Counted from the stretch's first letter, positions 1 through 8,671 are shown. The stretch: DNA of 42,304 nucleotides from Thermoplasmata archaeon (GCA_028864975.1 JAGWLG010000031.1:1-42304); one strand, 5' to 3'. Numbers and translations are program-made. The notes: generated by a model from the letters alone, not told the origin.

Positions 1-2334
1 CCCTTGATGTTGACCATCATCGCCCTCGTAAACTACCGCGGCATGAAGCTACCTGACAGGAGGATTGAACTCTACCAGATTGCCACTGAGACGCTTCTCG
101 AGAACTGGCCACTTCGGCATCGAGAACTACGCCTTGACTCTAAGGCGGTGACTCAACTTCTCGAGCCTGTCGCCTGGGAAATGGTTGGTCGCGGTCACTC
201 TCAGCTGCCAGAGCACGAGGTTCTCGATATTCTGTCCAGATCGTTAGCTGCGCGTGATGGTCTACCACCACAAAAGGCGATTCTCGAGGCCACGCACGTG
301 CTCGAGACCATTAATCTCCACACGGGATTTCTAATGGAGCGAGGTCGGGTCTTGGGGGAACCCGTGTTCTCCTTCCTGCATCCAACTTTTGGAGAGTATC
401 TAGCTGGCCGAAGGCTGACCGAGGTTTGGGCCCAAGATGGCAGCGCCTCGCTAAAGGACAAGGTCCACGAATCGAGATGGCACGAGTCCTTCCTCCTCGC
501 CGCCGGGTATCTGGGCCTCTACTCTCAAGTCCACGCAAGCAACTTCGTGCGAGCAATCGTAGCCCTCGATTCGCCATTTCGGTCGGTAGTCAACAGGGAT
601 CTGCTCCTCGCGGCCGAGATGCTTTGCGACAAGGTGGATGTGTCGATCGAAGTCAGGAATGAGGTCGTCGCCAACCTTGTCCGTGATGCACTCACCGCGA
701 AGAACGAGTGGATCTGGTATGTTCTCTCCGGTCGGATCCATCGTCTCCTAGGAGTTATCCGACCGGGGCATGTCCCGGAATTGGACGACGATCCGATTGG
801 CGATTCCCTTCAGGACAAGATTCGGCATTCAGCCCTCTCTTGCTTCGCGTATCCCGACGACATCGCCCGAAAGGTTGCCCTCTTGGCCCTCCTCGTCAGG
901 CAGGCCCAAATGGGCACGTCGATTCCCACAGAACTCTTCAGGTTGTTCGAACAGCGAAGGATGCGCACAGGAGCGGTTCTTCTCGTCTTCGAGAGGAACG
1001 TCGCTTACCCTTTCGAGGTACCAAACGAAGTCGCAGCTGCAATCAAGGCCCGTCTCGCCGGGGTTCGGAGGCTCACCGACCTCATGTCGGGACAACAAGA
1101 ATTCCCCTCTTCCACGTTCGATTTCGTGGTCGTCGATGCGGACGATCTCAGGAGCGTGCACGCTATTGAGTACCTTCATCTGTTGGTGGAGCACGGAACC
1201 CGCTGGCCGAGCCCTCCACGGGTGCTGGAGATGGCACTAGGGAAGGATTCGATGCGCTCTGAGGCGGCTCGGTTGCAAGCAGAACTCGTCGCCCTCGCGA
1301 ACCCTCCAGCGGATACGTCGTCTATGGCTGAGATTCTCTTGGGCCTCACGGCTCTCGCCGACGGAAGAGAGAGGAGTCCGCTTCCCTCCGCGCTCGAACT
1401 TGGTAAGACGGCTCTCCGCTCGGACAATGCACGAGTAAGGGCCGGGGCACTTCGATTCCTCCTGAACTCAGAACGTGAGCCCGACGGGATTTGTGATCTG
1501 TTCGAGATTGGGATAGGAGACGCAGACCGAGAAGTTCGGCTGGTCCCCGCCAAGGAACTCGAGAGGCTAGACGAGGTTCCGAACCAGAAGATTCTTGACA
1601 TCGCGGGTCGACTCCTTCGCGACGCAGACTTGTCGGTGGCTCGTGAAGCCGCGTTGGGCATGGCAACGTTGGAGCGGGCACCGGAGACATTGATCGCGAA
1701 TGGATTGGAGATCCTTGAGGCTTGGAGGGAAGCTGGTGGCTCCGACTCTGCCGATTGGCTTGATCGAGTTCTCGAAGGCATCGAGGGTCTCGCTATGGGT
1801 TGTTCTGAGCCAGCGGCATGCGACCGGGCGGCTTCTGCCTGCGCCGAGCTCATCCGGCTGCATCCTAATTATCAACTTGACGATTCCCCACCATGGACTT
1901 ACCTCTGGGCTCGCCGCCCTGGGAGCAACGCGTCTAGGTCATTTGCCGACTCAGTGAAGGCCATCCTCAGCTCACCCGACTCACGCATTCGCGCTTGGGC
2001 CGCATCAGCGCTGTTCGCCTCCGTCGCCGGGCAGGTCGAGGACCAAATCGCGCTTCCTCTGCTGCAGGATGCCTCACCGGTGGTACGACGCTCGGTCCTT
2101 CGATCTTTCTCCGGGGCTACCGTGAAAACCCCGGCTCAGGTTGGCAGGCTGCTGGACTCAGCACTTGGTGATGACCAGTTGGAGGCGCACATGGCGGCCA
2201 CTGCTCTAGTTCGCGAAGACTGGGGCACTTCATATCAAGGAGTCCTAGAGAGGGTATCCGCCTTCCTTGAGCGCAACCCGGGCGCTGACGCTCCAACTCG
2301 GATTCTCTTCAGCTTGCTCGGGATCGGCGCCTGA
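1..2334 (+). CDS. NACHT/STAND NTPase C-terminal part with HEAT-like repeats (5' end outside window)
   Basis: The frame is open from base 1, so the gene begins outside the window and its P-loop part is missing. The first 35 residues (LTIIALVNYRG, then LPDRRIELY and ENW) match the helical segment that follows the ATPase core in NACHT proteins. About residue 120 there is FLHPTFGEYLAGRRL, the conserved F-H-x-F-x-EYLA signature that ends the NACHT helical domain. The remaining 600 residues are helical, with HEAT-like units (for example residues 480-560, rich in D..VR..A). Known role of the family: signalling ATPases, often anti-phage sensors whose repeats recognise a viral protein. The effector domain would lie upstream. 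It is convergent with a TIR gene. The family call is firm; a defence role is inferred from family and neighbours. Confidence 0.82.
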   Translation, partial: PLMLTIIALVNYRGMKLPDRRIELYQIATETLLENWPLRHRELRLDSKAVTQLLEPVAWEMVGRGHSQLPEHEVLDILSRSLAARDGLPPQKAILEATHVLETINLHTGFLMERGRVLGEPVFSFLHPTFGEYLAGRRLTEVWAQDGSASLKDKVHESRWHESFLLAAGYLGLYSQVHASNFVRAIVALDSPFRSVVNRDLLLAAEMLCDKVDVSIEVRNEVVANLVRDALTAKNEWIWYVLSGRIHRLLGVIRPGHVPELDDDPIGDSLQDKIRHSALSCFAYPDDIARKVALLALLVRQAQMGTSIPTELFRLFEQRRMRTGAVLLVFERNVAYPFEVPNEVAAAIKARLAGVRRLTDLMSGQQEFPSSTFDFVVVDADDLRSVHAIEYLHLLVEHGTRWPSPPRVLEMALGKDSMRSEAARLQAELVALANPPADTSSMAEILLGLTALADGRERSPLPSALELGKTALRSDNARVRAGALRFLLNSEREPDGICDLFEIGIGDADREVRLVPAKELERLDEVPNQKILDIAGRLLRDADLSVAREAALGMATLERAPETLIANGLEILEAWREAGGSDSADWLDRVLEGIEGLAMGCSEPAACDRAASACAELIRLHPNYQLDDSPPWTYLWARRPGSNASRSFADSVKAILSSPDSRIRAWAASALFASVAGQVEDQIALPLLQDASPVVRRSVLRSFSGATVKTPAQVGRLLDSALGDDQLEAHMAATALVREDWGTSYQGVLERVSAFLERNPGADAPTRILFSLLGIGA

Positions 2335-2516
2335 GAAGGGAACGCGATTCGAGGAAAGAGCGAGACTCACAAGCGCCATCATCTGTGCAACATCCGTTGC
2401 ACGCTTGGCGCTCTCTTTCGACTCCAGCAGTTGAACCGGGCGAGCGAAGAGAGGGTCGCCCCAGACACGACCTCGAAGCACCTCGCTTGAAACAAGGAGG
2501 CGATTTCTAGCTCGGT

Positions 2517-3242
2517 CTACCTCGGGTACCCCTGCTGCGCTGCCCGCTGTTGGTCCATCATCTTATCGGCTGACAGCCTCAGCTCCGTAAACGGCGTCGC
2601 CACCCCCTTCCGACAAGCAGGGCATGGGAACGCCTTGGAGCTGAGGCCGCTCTCGATGAAGTACGGAGATTGGCAATCGTCGTTCGGGCATGTGAACCTC
2701 TCGAACCTACCGTTGAGACTCGTGTACTTCTGCCCGAGGTTGTAGAAGAACGCTGCCGCTTTGGTCCACCAATCCTCGTTGGAGGCGTCCCAGTGGTCCG
2801 GATCCTTCGCATCAAAGGAGCCGGTTGCGACCGAAGCCCAGAAGGTGGTTCCAATGCCATCCGACTCCGCCGAACGCTGAGCATAGTGCGTGACACCTGG
2901 CACCGGGAAGTCCACAGGATGGTTCGAGGGTTCAATCACGAAAACCGGCAGGTTCAGCATGGCTGCGGCCCCAACCTCGAACCCCACCCAAGATCTCGTC
3001 CACGGCTTCAGGGACAGTTCGGGGGAAAGCAGAACAACGACGGCGCGGCAGGCTCGCAAGTGGGTCAGAATCGATGAAGCGTGGGGCGGGCGTGGCCCGA
3101 GGACAGGGTAGTAGAGTGGCTGGTAGCGAGAGCCCGGCAATGCGTAGACGTCGTTGAGGAACAGTCGACCCTCCTTGTCCTCGCGACTGTGCGAAACGAA
3201 AACCTTGATGGGAGTTTCTGGGAGACTACTTGCCGCGCTCAT
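2517..3242 (-). CDS. TIR-domain protein with C-terminal zinc finger
   Basis: 241 residues. The N-terminus (KVFVSHSREDKEG, residues 13-25) is the first TIR strand and loop. Residues 64-105 hold ACRAVVVLLSPE and WVGFEVGAA; E89 sits where TIR NADases have their catalytic glutamate. The C-terminal third has C185-x4-C190 and C207-x2-C210, a likely zinc ribbon. Family knowledge: prokaryotic TIR domains cleave NAD+ or make cyclic ADP-ribose signals when triggered by infection. The ATG lies 11 bases after the stop of the methyltransferase-nuclease gene on the same strand, so the two are probably one transcript. Inference: an abortive effector or sensor tied to that enzyme. The zinc finger could read nucleic acid or protein; nothing in the sequence decides which. 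Confidence 0.85.
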   Translation of the reverse strand: MSAASSLPETPIKVFVSHSREDKEGRLFLNDVYALPGSRYQPLYYPVLGPRPPHASSILTHLRACRAVVVLLSPELSLKPWTRSWVGFEVGAAAMLNLPVFVIEPSNHPVDFPVPGVTHYAQRSAESDGIGTTFWASVATGSFDAKDPDHWDASNEDWWTKAAAFFYNLGQKYTSLNGRFERFTCPNDDCQSPYFIESGLSSKAFPCPACRKGVATPFTELRLSADKMMDQQRAAQQGYPR

Positions 3243-3253
3243 CTTGGTAGAAA

Positions 3254-4942
3254 CTACTCCGGCTCATCCCCGGCCTTCTCTGCGTCGTACTCCTCCATCT
3301 TCCCGTTCCGTGCCTTGCTCGTTCGAGGGGCCTTCTGTGCCTTCGGTGCCCGCTTGAATGTTACATTCCTCACGTGTGGGTGTTGGAGTCCTTTTCCTTC
3401 GAGTAGGTCCTTGATGGTGAGTATCTGGACTTTCGGGTACCTCTCATTCGGATCCATCCGGTACTCGGGTCGGTAGAAGCCCGCTGTGGCCGCCTCCGTG
3501 AGCATGTCCCTCGTCGGTTCTTCCAGTGTGAGAAAGGCCCCGATGGCAGCTTTCTCTCGCTCCACTACCCCGATGAGGTCGCGCACTTGGGCGGAGGAGA
3601 CGTGTCCAGACTTGACCTGGAGGACGATGCACTTCATCGGAGCCCCAGCCTTCTCGCGGAAGTAGAGGCGCCCGTCTATGCCCCGGTCCCTGCCCTTCTT
3701 CTGATCCGACTCGGCGGGGCGTGCGCCTACTTTCCCGAGCGCCCACCACTGGAACTGATAGCGATCTTTGTCCACCTCGACAAGTGCCCTAGCGCCGCCT
3801 AGATCTTGGGGCTCACCCTTGACATCGTACGCGACCTCCTTTCCGTAGGCGTCGTTCAGGCGGCTACGAATCAGCGTGATCGCCAGGTGTGTTACGTCGA
3901 TGCCGATCCATCGTCGCTTCAGGCGCTGGGCAGAGGCAATGGTTGTGCCACACCCACAGAACGGATCGAGGATCGTATCTCCCTCAGAGCTACTCGATAG
4001 AATGATACGGTCGAGCAACGCCTCTGGTTTCTGAGTCGGGAAGCCCAACCGCTCTGAGCCCGAGATGCCTCGAAGCATCTGGATGTCCGTCCAAATGTCC
4101 TGAAGGGCGACCCCGTGGCTCTCGTCGAGATAGCGCTTCTGCCACGGGACCGACCCAGGAGAGGCCTGAACGATCCGACCCTGTCGGTAGAGTTCCTCCA
4201 TCCTCTCCTTGGAGTAGCGCCAGTAGCGTGTGACCCCCAGGAACTCATAGTGAGGGTTTCCCTTCGCCGCGCCGCCGGGTCCCGTAATGTCCGCCTTGTT
4301 GTACAACCGGCCGGTGCCCTCCTCAACATTCCTATACCACTTCTCTACGGTTTTCTCAGGCAGAGGCGTGTACTGCGTCGTAAACCTCCAGTCCTCCGTG
4401 ACTGAATAGAAGAGAATCACGTCATGGATACGACCGTAGCGCTTCCCGCCTTGCCTGGCGTCACTATGGGCATCTGACCGCTTCCAGATGATCTCATTTC
4501 TGAAGTTCTCGGGCCCGAACACGGCGTCCATCAGGAGCTTGAGGTAGTGGCTGGCCGTCGGGTCGCAGTGAAGATAGATGCTCGCTGTATGCTTCATCAC
4601 ACGGCGGAGCTCCACCAAGCGTGGGGCCATCATGGAGAGGTATGCGAGCATGTCGTTCTCGCCCAGGAACGTCCGAAACGCTTGCAGCACGTCGGCGACT
4701 CTGCCCCCCTTCTCGACCGTCTCCTCGAAGGAGCGCGCCGAGCCCTGATCCCACCGCCAGGTGTCGCCGAACGCCTGGATTTGGGCCGCCGAGCGTGAGC
4801 CGTCCTGCTCAGCGAAGAGGACGTTGTAGTCCTGGTTCGAGTTGAAAGGGGGATCAAGGTACACTAGGTCGATGGTTTCGTCCTTGATGTACCGTCGAAG
4901 GACATCGAGGTTATCTCCGTAGTAGAGCAAGTTGGGTTCCAC
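3254..4942 (-). CDS. DNA methyltransferase fused to a C-terminal Mrr-like nuclease domain
   Basis: 562 residues, GTG start. The catalytic DPPF is at 30-33 and the SAM-binding DPFCGCG at 326-332, the motif IV-before-motif I order of beta-class amino-methyltransferases such as type III Mod subunits. After about residue 390 a second domain begins: RGIDG (D423), then CIVLQVKSG (Q442-x-K444), then VRDLIGVVEREKAAIGAFLT. This D...QxK arrangement is the PD-(D/E)xK-type core seen in Mrr-like restriction enzymes. One chain may therefore both modify and cut DNA; a modification-dependent nuclease is the alternative. No helicase or specificity subunit is seen nearby. It heads the operon with the TIR gene. 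The methyltransferase call is firm; the nuclease call rests on motifs. Confidence 0.85.
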   Translation of the reverse strand: MEPNLLYYGDNLDVLRRYIKDETIDLVYLDPPFNSNQDYNVLFAEQDGSRSAAQIQAFGDTWRWDQGSARSFEETVEKGGRVADVLQAFRTFLGENDMLAYLSMMAPRLVELRRVMKHTASIYLHCDPTASHYLKLLMDAVFGPENFRNEIIWKRSDAHSDARQGGKRYGRIHDVILFYSVTEDWRFTTQYTPLPEKTVEKWYRNVEEGTGRLYNKADITGPGGAAKGNPHYEFLGVTRYWRYSKERMEELYRQGRIVQASPGSVPWQKRYLDESHGVALQDIWTDIQMLRGISGSERLGFPTQKPEALLDRIILSSSSEGDTILDPFCGCGTTIASAQRLKRRWIGIDVTHLAITLIRSRLNDAYGKEVAYDVKGEPQDLGGARALVEVDKDRYQFQWWALGKVGARPAESDQKKGRDRGIDGRLYFREKAGAPMKCIVLQVKSGHVSSAQVRDLIGVVEREKAAIGAFLTLEEPTRDMLTEAATAGFYRPEYRMDPNERYPKVQILTIKDLLEGKGLQHPHVRNVTFKRAPKAQKAPRTSKARNGKMEEYDAEKAGDEPE

Positions 4943-4972
4943 CGCCGCACCCGCTCGCTCAACCCGTTAGAG

Positions 4973-4981
4973 GGATATACG
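4973..4981 (-). promoter_or_regulatory. TATA-like box of the methyltransferase-TIR operon
   Basis: The minus strand reads GTATATCC in a 120-base gap between divergent genes. Its centre is about 35 bases from the GTG of the methyltransferase, giving a leader of roughly 10 bases. The rest of the gap shows no further clear signal for the plus-strand HEPN gene. Confidence 0.4.
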
Positions 4982-5062
4982 TTGTCGTGAGAGGTGCTCG
5001 CCCGACGGTGCACGTACGGGGGGGGGTAGACTCATGACCAACCAGCGAGGGTTTGCGCGCCA

Positions 5063-6118
5063 TTGACCGTTGTCTCAACGTCGCCTTCAGAAGGGCTAGT
5101 CCGACGCCTCGTGTACGCTCGTAATCTCTACAGCCTCGCCGATCGGCTGCTCTCGATGAACACTCCCTTCGCAGATGCGGAGGCAATCGTACTGATCGAC
5201 GCTACCATCGAGTCTTTGCTCCGAACGGCTCTCGAACAACGACCCAGGTTCGGCAGGGGATCGGGCGCTGACTCGGAACTCCACTTGGGCGGCCTCTTCA
5301 CGGCGGTGTCCCGGGCCTACGGAACGGCTGGCACACCGTCTATCTCAGCTGCTCCCGCTCTCTTCGCCAACGAACTGGAGATTTTGCGCATCCACGAGGT
5401 GCGGAACACTATCCAGCACCAATCCATCCCCCCTGCAAAGGACGAGGTGCGAGTTCAGGTGGATGCAGCTCAGAGGAACATACGTTCACTGGTCAAGGCA
5501 CTCTTTGGGCTCGACTGGGAGCACATCTCGATTAGTAACCTGTTCGACGACCCAATCTTCCGCTCCCTCTTCACGAGGAGCGAGAAGGCGCTGCGCGAAG
5601 GGAGAGTCGAGGACGCGGTCTATTCCATTATAGCCTGTTTTGAGGCCGCCCGGTTCCTTGAGCAGCACCGGATATGGGGCTCACTCATCAGCTGGGCCAA
5701 AGGCTCCGCTCACGAGGAGTCAGTGCTCAAGGATCCCAAGCACCAGGCCATCGTTGGATACGTGAGTACGCTGCACGACGAGGTAGAGGTTCTGAAGCTC
5801 CGACTGGATTACAAGGAGTATCGCGCATACGCCCAGATCGGCTTTGGCGTAATCTCGCCGGCATGGGAAGTCCTCGCCGCCTTCGGCCGCACGGACGAGG
5901 AGATGTGTGCCCACTGGAAGAAGGCACTCTCGGGAAACTTCGCCCAATTCAAGGAAAAGGGCGCGCTCACCCCAGAGGTTGCGACTGATCTGACGAACTG
6001 GGTGACTTTTGCCCAGAGGTTCACATCGGATGCGATTCTGAGATGGCAGGAGTTTTGGCGGCCCGGTTGGGGCGAAGGCGATAAGTCAGCCGCTCAGCGA
6101 TGGTCTGCTACGTCCTGA
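5063..6118 (+). CDS. HEPN-like protein with an R-x4-H motif
   Basis: 351 residues from a TTG; the next candidate is the ATG at 5156, which would remove 31 residues. The start is uncertain because no strong ribosome site is visible. Residues 40-60 form a helix (AIVLIDATIESLLRTALE), and residues 112-120 read HEVRNTIQHQ. R114-N115 and H119 make the R-x4-H motif with a polar residue after R that marks HEPN ribonucleases. A second helical half follows (residues 165-340) without recognisable motifs. HEPN domains act as RNA-cutting toxins or effectors in toxin-antitoxin, abortive infection and CRISPR systems. It is divergent from the methyltransferase-TIR operon, about 120 bases away. HEPN assignment is by motif and helix pattern only. 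Confidence 0.55.
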   Translation: MTVVSTSPSEGLVRRLVYARNLYSLADRLLSMNTPFADAEAIVLIDATIESLLRTALEQRPRFGRGSGADSELHLGGLFTAVSRAYGTAGTPSISAAPALFANELEILRIHEVRNTIQHQSIPPAKDEVRVQVDAAQRNIRSLVKALFGLDWEHISISNLFDDPIFRSLFTRSEKALREGRVEDAVYSIIACFEAARFLEQHRIWGSLISWAKGSAHEESVLKDPKHQAIVGYVSTLHDEVEVLKLRLDYKEYRAYAQIGFGVISPAWEVLAAFGRTDEEMCAHWKKALSGNFAQFKEKGALTPEVATDLTNWVTFAQRFTSDAILRWQEFWRPGWGEGDKSAAQRWSATS

Positions 6119-6275
6119 GTGAGAGCCGGTCCGCTGATGAGGTCGGACTCGGGCGGACCCATCGAACCTGTGGGGCCGCATTCTGGACTCCCGGGCGGTC
6201 CAAGTATCCGCCGGGCACCTCTGCATTTCGGCGCAACTCAAGTTGCACCCAGGTCCGGGGACCCCTTCTGGAAGC

Positions 6276-6346
6276 ATTCCGAGGGGCAATCCGGTTCCCT
6301 GTCGCCTCACCGTCGATGCGGTTTCGATGTCCCGGTGAGCTTCAAG
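6276..6346 (+). repeat. Dispersed 71-base repeat, copy A
   Basis: This stretch is identical at 61 of 71 positions, without gaps, to 9538-9608 on the same strand. Both begin ATTCCGAGGGGCA and end TCCCGGTGAGCTTCAAG. It lies in the gap between the HEPN and ASCH genes, and similarity continues weakly upstream (GGGGACCCCTTCT against GGGGCCCTTCT). The differences do not clearly follow a codon pattern in any frame, so it may be an RNA, a mobile-element remnant or a decayed coding piece. Confidence 0.7.
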
Positions 6347-6454
6347 AATGGTCCCCATCCTCACGTCAGACATGGACATCCTGCTCGATACCAGCCTGAT
6401 CATCAGGCGGGAAGACCAGAAACTCCTCCACCCACAGCTTGCGGAGAGGAGCGC

Positions 6455-6991
6455 ATGAGCGGAGCAATCCTTTTTTCCATCAAGACTGAGTTCGCAGAGA
6501 GAATATACTCGGGCTCAAAGCGCACCGAGCTCCGAAGGAACTGCCCCTCGAGGGCCTCCCAGATCGCATTTCTTTACGAGACGAAGCCTCGGAGCGCCAT
6601 CACGGGAGCGATCCAGATCGCGAGGATTCGGCGCGACACCCCGGCAGCAACCTGGGCCCGATCATCGAGCACTCTGGGAATCTCTCGGTCACAGTTCGAC
6701 TCCTATCTGAGAGGAAGTTCTCTTGCGGTATCGGTAGAGATTTCGCGGTCGATGCGATTCGATCGGAGCATTGCACTTCACGCCGACATCGGAGTGAGCG
6801 CTGCGCCGCAGTCATTCTGCTACCTCTCAGAACGTGTGGCTGCAAGGCTGCTCGAGCTTCAGGGGGTCGAGTCGAGCAAAACGTGGCTCCGAGCGCTGCA
6901 CGCCGGGTTGGCGACTATGGAAAGCTACTCTGGGCAAGAAGCGGCCCGTGGCTCCACCGGCGAAGACGACATTGCCGTCTATGCCAGGTAG
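6455..6991 (+). CDS. ASCH-domain (PUA-like) protein
   Basis: 178 residues from an ATG preceded by GAGAGGA at 6444-6450; an open frame from 6119 runs through the repeat and is not the likely start. The N-terminus reads LFSIKTEFAERIYSGSKRTELRR, then IAFLYETKP, ITGAIQIARI and a late FDSYLRGS. This is the usual ASCH order: S-I-K-x-x-F-A-x-x-I-x-x-G-x-K-x-x-E-L-R, a short strand, then a G-x-x-x-I strand. ASCH domains are PUA-like folds that bind RNA or modified nucleotides; some are nucleases or amidohydrolases. The last 60 residues are helical and unplaced. Its setting between HEPN and toxin-antitoxin genes suggests a defence role, which is inference. Confidence 0.7.
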   Translation: MSGAILFSIKTEFAERIYSGSKRTELRRNCPSRASQIAFLYETKPRSAITGAIQIARIRRDTPAATWARSSSTLGISRSQFDSYLRGSSLAVSVEISRSMRFDRSIALHADIGVSAAPQSFCYLSERVAARLLELQGVESSKTWLRALHAGLATMESYSGQEAARGSTGEDDIAVYAR

Positions 6992-7119
6992 GGCCTCCCA
7001 AAAGGGAGGTGAAGCCGTCTGGATCGGGGTTCGGTGGCTCTCGAATCTAGGTGCAACACCCTGCACTTCCGGACCTTCTGAGGCCGGGGCGTCCGCCGTG
7101 CTCTCGATAATAGAATCCA

Positions 7120-7127
7120 GATATATG
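7120..7127 (+). promoter_or_regulatory. TATA-like box for the 7190-8192 gene pair
   Basis: GATATATG lies 65-70 bases ahead of the ATG at 7190, predicting a start of transcription near 7150 and a leader of about 40 bases. That leader contains a G-run (7182-7186) close before the ATG. The site makes the TTG at 7145 an unlikely start codon. Confidence 0.45.
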
Positions 7128-7189
7128 CACCGCGGGGTTCGCGGTTGAGTACCAATCTTCATCAGAGTAGCGCGTCACTGGGGGGAATC

Positions 7190-7477
7190 ATGAACTCGGG
7201 GACCGGAGCCAACTCCAAGCCGACGTTTGTGGAATTGCGATCTCTGTCTCGTGCACCCAAAGAGTTCAAGGTGGCTTTGCTGAAGGAGTTGGGATACGGG
7301 TGCGATGGCACGCACGTGCTCACTCCTAGCGGAGAGAAGTATCTCGATCCTTACTCGAGCTTCCCGGTTACGATTTCCAACATGATCATCCTCCCGGGAA
7401 ACAGCCCTCCTGTAATCCTCGATGACAGCCCCCTCAGCATCTCCAGGTACATTGACGAGTACGGCGACATCTTCTGA
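7190..7477 (+). CDS. Hypothetical small protein, first of a two-gene unit
   Basis: 95 residues from ATG 7190, preceded by GGGGG; a TTG at 7145 in the same frame is less likely. I do not recognise the family. It has no signal peptide or membrane segment. The middle is compact and probably beta-rich (THVLTPSGEKYLDPYSS, then VTISNMIILPG), and the C-terminus is acidic (SRYIDEYGDIF). It ends eight bases before the start of the next gene, whose own ribosome site overlaps this stop, so the two are probably translated together. The small-plus-larger layout resembles an antitoxin-toxin pair, but nothing in the sequence proves that. Confidence 0.6.
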   Translation: MNSGTGANSKPTFVELRSLSRAPKEFKVALLKELGYGCDGTHVLTPSGEKYLDPYSSFPVTISNMIILPGNSPPVILDDSPLSISRYIDEYGDIF

Positions 7478-7484
7478 GGGAGCC

Positions 7485-8192
7485 GTGCCGAGCGCCCCTC
7501 CCTCGGACGATCCACTCAAGGATATCGCAGACTCGCTACGTGGCGAGGCTGTCTCCTGGACCATAGGTTCGGTCAAGTCCTACGCAGCTGGGTTGGTCAA
7601 TAGGCGGCTCGCGTTCATCGGACGCCGCGACTACATCGCTGAAGTAAGAGCACAGAAGAGGAGCGCCGAGTGGAAGTTCTACGAACAGTTCGTTCGGAAC
7701 AAGGACTACGGGATTCTTGCCCAGATGGGCCTGACGATGAGATCATGGCAGGATGACCCTGCGATGGAGAAGGACATTCAGTCCCTACGTCAGCGCATCT
7801 ACAAGAGGTACGGCGAGATCGGAGTTCACATCGCACAAGTAGTCCAATCGCGAATCCTGAGCGCGGTCATTCCGGTAGCTATGGACAGCAAAGCCGATCC
7901 CGCCAGAGTTGCCATCGCCATTGAGGAGTTCTTGACCAAGTCGATAAGCCTGTGCATCTTCATACAGGAGGCCGACAACGATGTTCTCCGCGCGAATGAC
8001 GTATGGACCCGCCTGACAAAGACCTCTCCGGAGCTCTTGGTGCTCTTTGCCCGCGGAGCTGCACGGCAAAAGGGCGAGAGCGTCGCGAAGCAGGTTCTTG
8101 GTCGGCGCCCGGACTACGAAACCAAGATCGTAGAGCAGTATGGCTCGCTCATGATCGTCTTCCTGCGAAAGCGAACAGGACTCGCATCCTAG
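7485..8192 (+). CDS. Hypothetical helical protein, second of a two-gene unit
   Basis: 235 residues from GTG 7485, which has GAGGG four bases upstream; the in-frame ATG at 7422 would overlap the previous gene by 56 bases and lacks a clear site. Not recognised. It is predicted mostly helical and soluble, with charged amphipathic stretches (IQSLRQRIYKRYGEIGVHI, residues 115-135) and no obvious catalytic motif or membrane segment. After its TAG the same frame stays open for 35 more codons to a second TAG at 8298. Function unknown; it forms a unit with the preceding small gene. Confidence 0.6.
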   Translation: MPSAPPSDDPLKDIADSLRGEAVSWTIGSVKSYAAGLVNRRLAFIGRRDYIAEVRAQKRSAEWKFYEQFVRNKDYGILAQMGLTMRSWQDDPAMEKDIQSLRQRIYKRYGEIGVHIAQVVQSRILSAVIPVAMDSKADPARVAIAIEEFLTKSISLCIFIQEADNDVLRANDVWTRLTKTSPELLVLFARGAARQKGESVAKQVLGRRPDYETKIVEQYGSLMIVFLRKRTGLAS

Positions 8193-8671
8193 TTCCAAGT
8201 ACCATTTGATTCCCACTTCGGCTGCGTTCAGGTGGACGACCAGACGTTCATCCTGCCCAGCTTGGGCAACTTGGCAGACTCCGTGACGGAGAGCGTGTAG
8301 TCACCATGCGGGGCTCGGCGCTTGCTTACGGGAAGGCCAATCGGTTCCCAGAGTTGGACGGGACCTGAAGGCCTATCGCTTCTCGGCGTGAACCGTCGAG
8401 TTCATTCGTCTCTGCGGCTCGACGCACGCCATCATGGGATAGCTCACGCTGGAGAATCGGAAAGAAGGAAGCCGAACCAGTCACCCGTCTGCCAGCTTCC
8501 TACCGTCCAAGTGGATTCCATGAACACTCATGAGGGTTCGGTCGGAATCCGTTCATCGTAAGAGATGTCCGACGTCAACAAGGTGGCCGTGCGTGATATT
8601 GGGTCAGGTGCAGCACCGCGCTGCGCTCCGAACGGCCCGGAGCAACGGCGCCATCTTCGGGGATCGAGGAC
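8193..8671. other. 480-base gap without a confident gene; in-frame extension after a TAG
   Basis: Bases 8193-8300 continue the reading frame of the preceding gene past its TAG for 35 codons. The peptide looks protein-like (CVQVDDQTFILPSLGNLA) and ends at another TAG. It could be the tail of a gene broken by a nonsense change. From 8301 to 8671 I see no credible ORF, repeat or RNA structure. The gap separates convergent units (hypothetical pair on plus, vapBC on minus). Confidence 0.4.

Noticed and set aside
8190..8192. TAG read as pyrrolysine
   Set aside because: TAG ends many confident genes here (for example uvrC and the nucleotidyltransferase), and no pyl genes are in the window.
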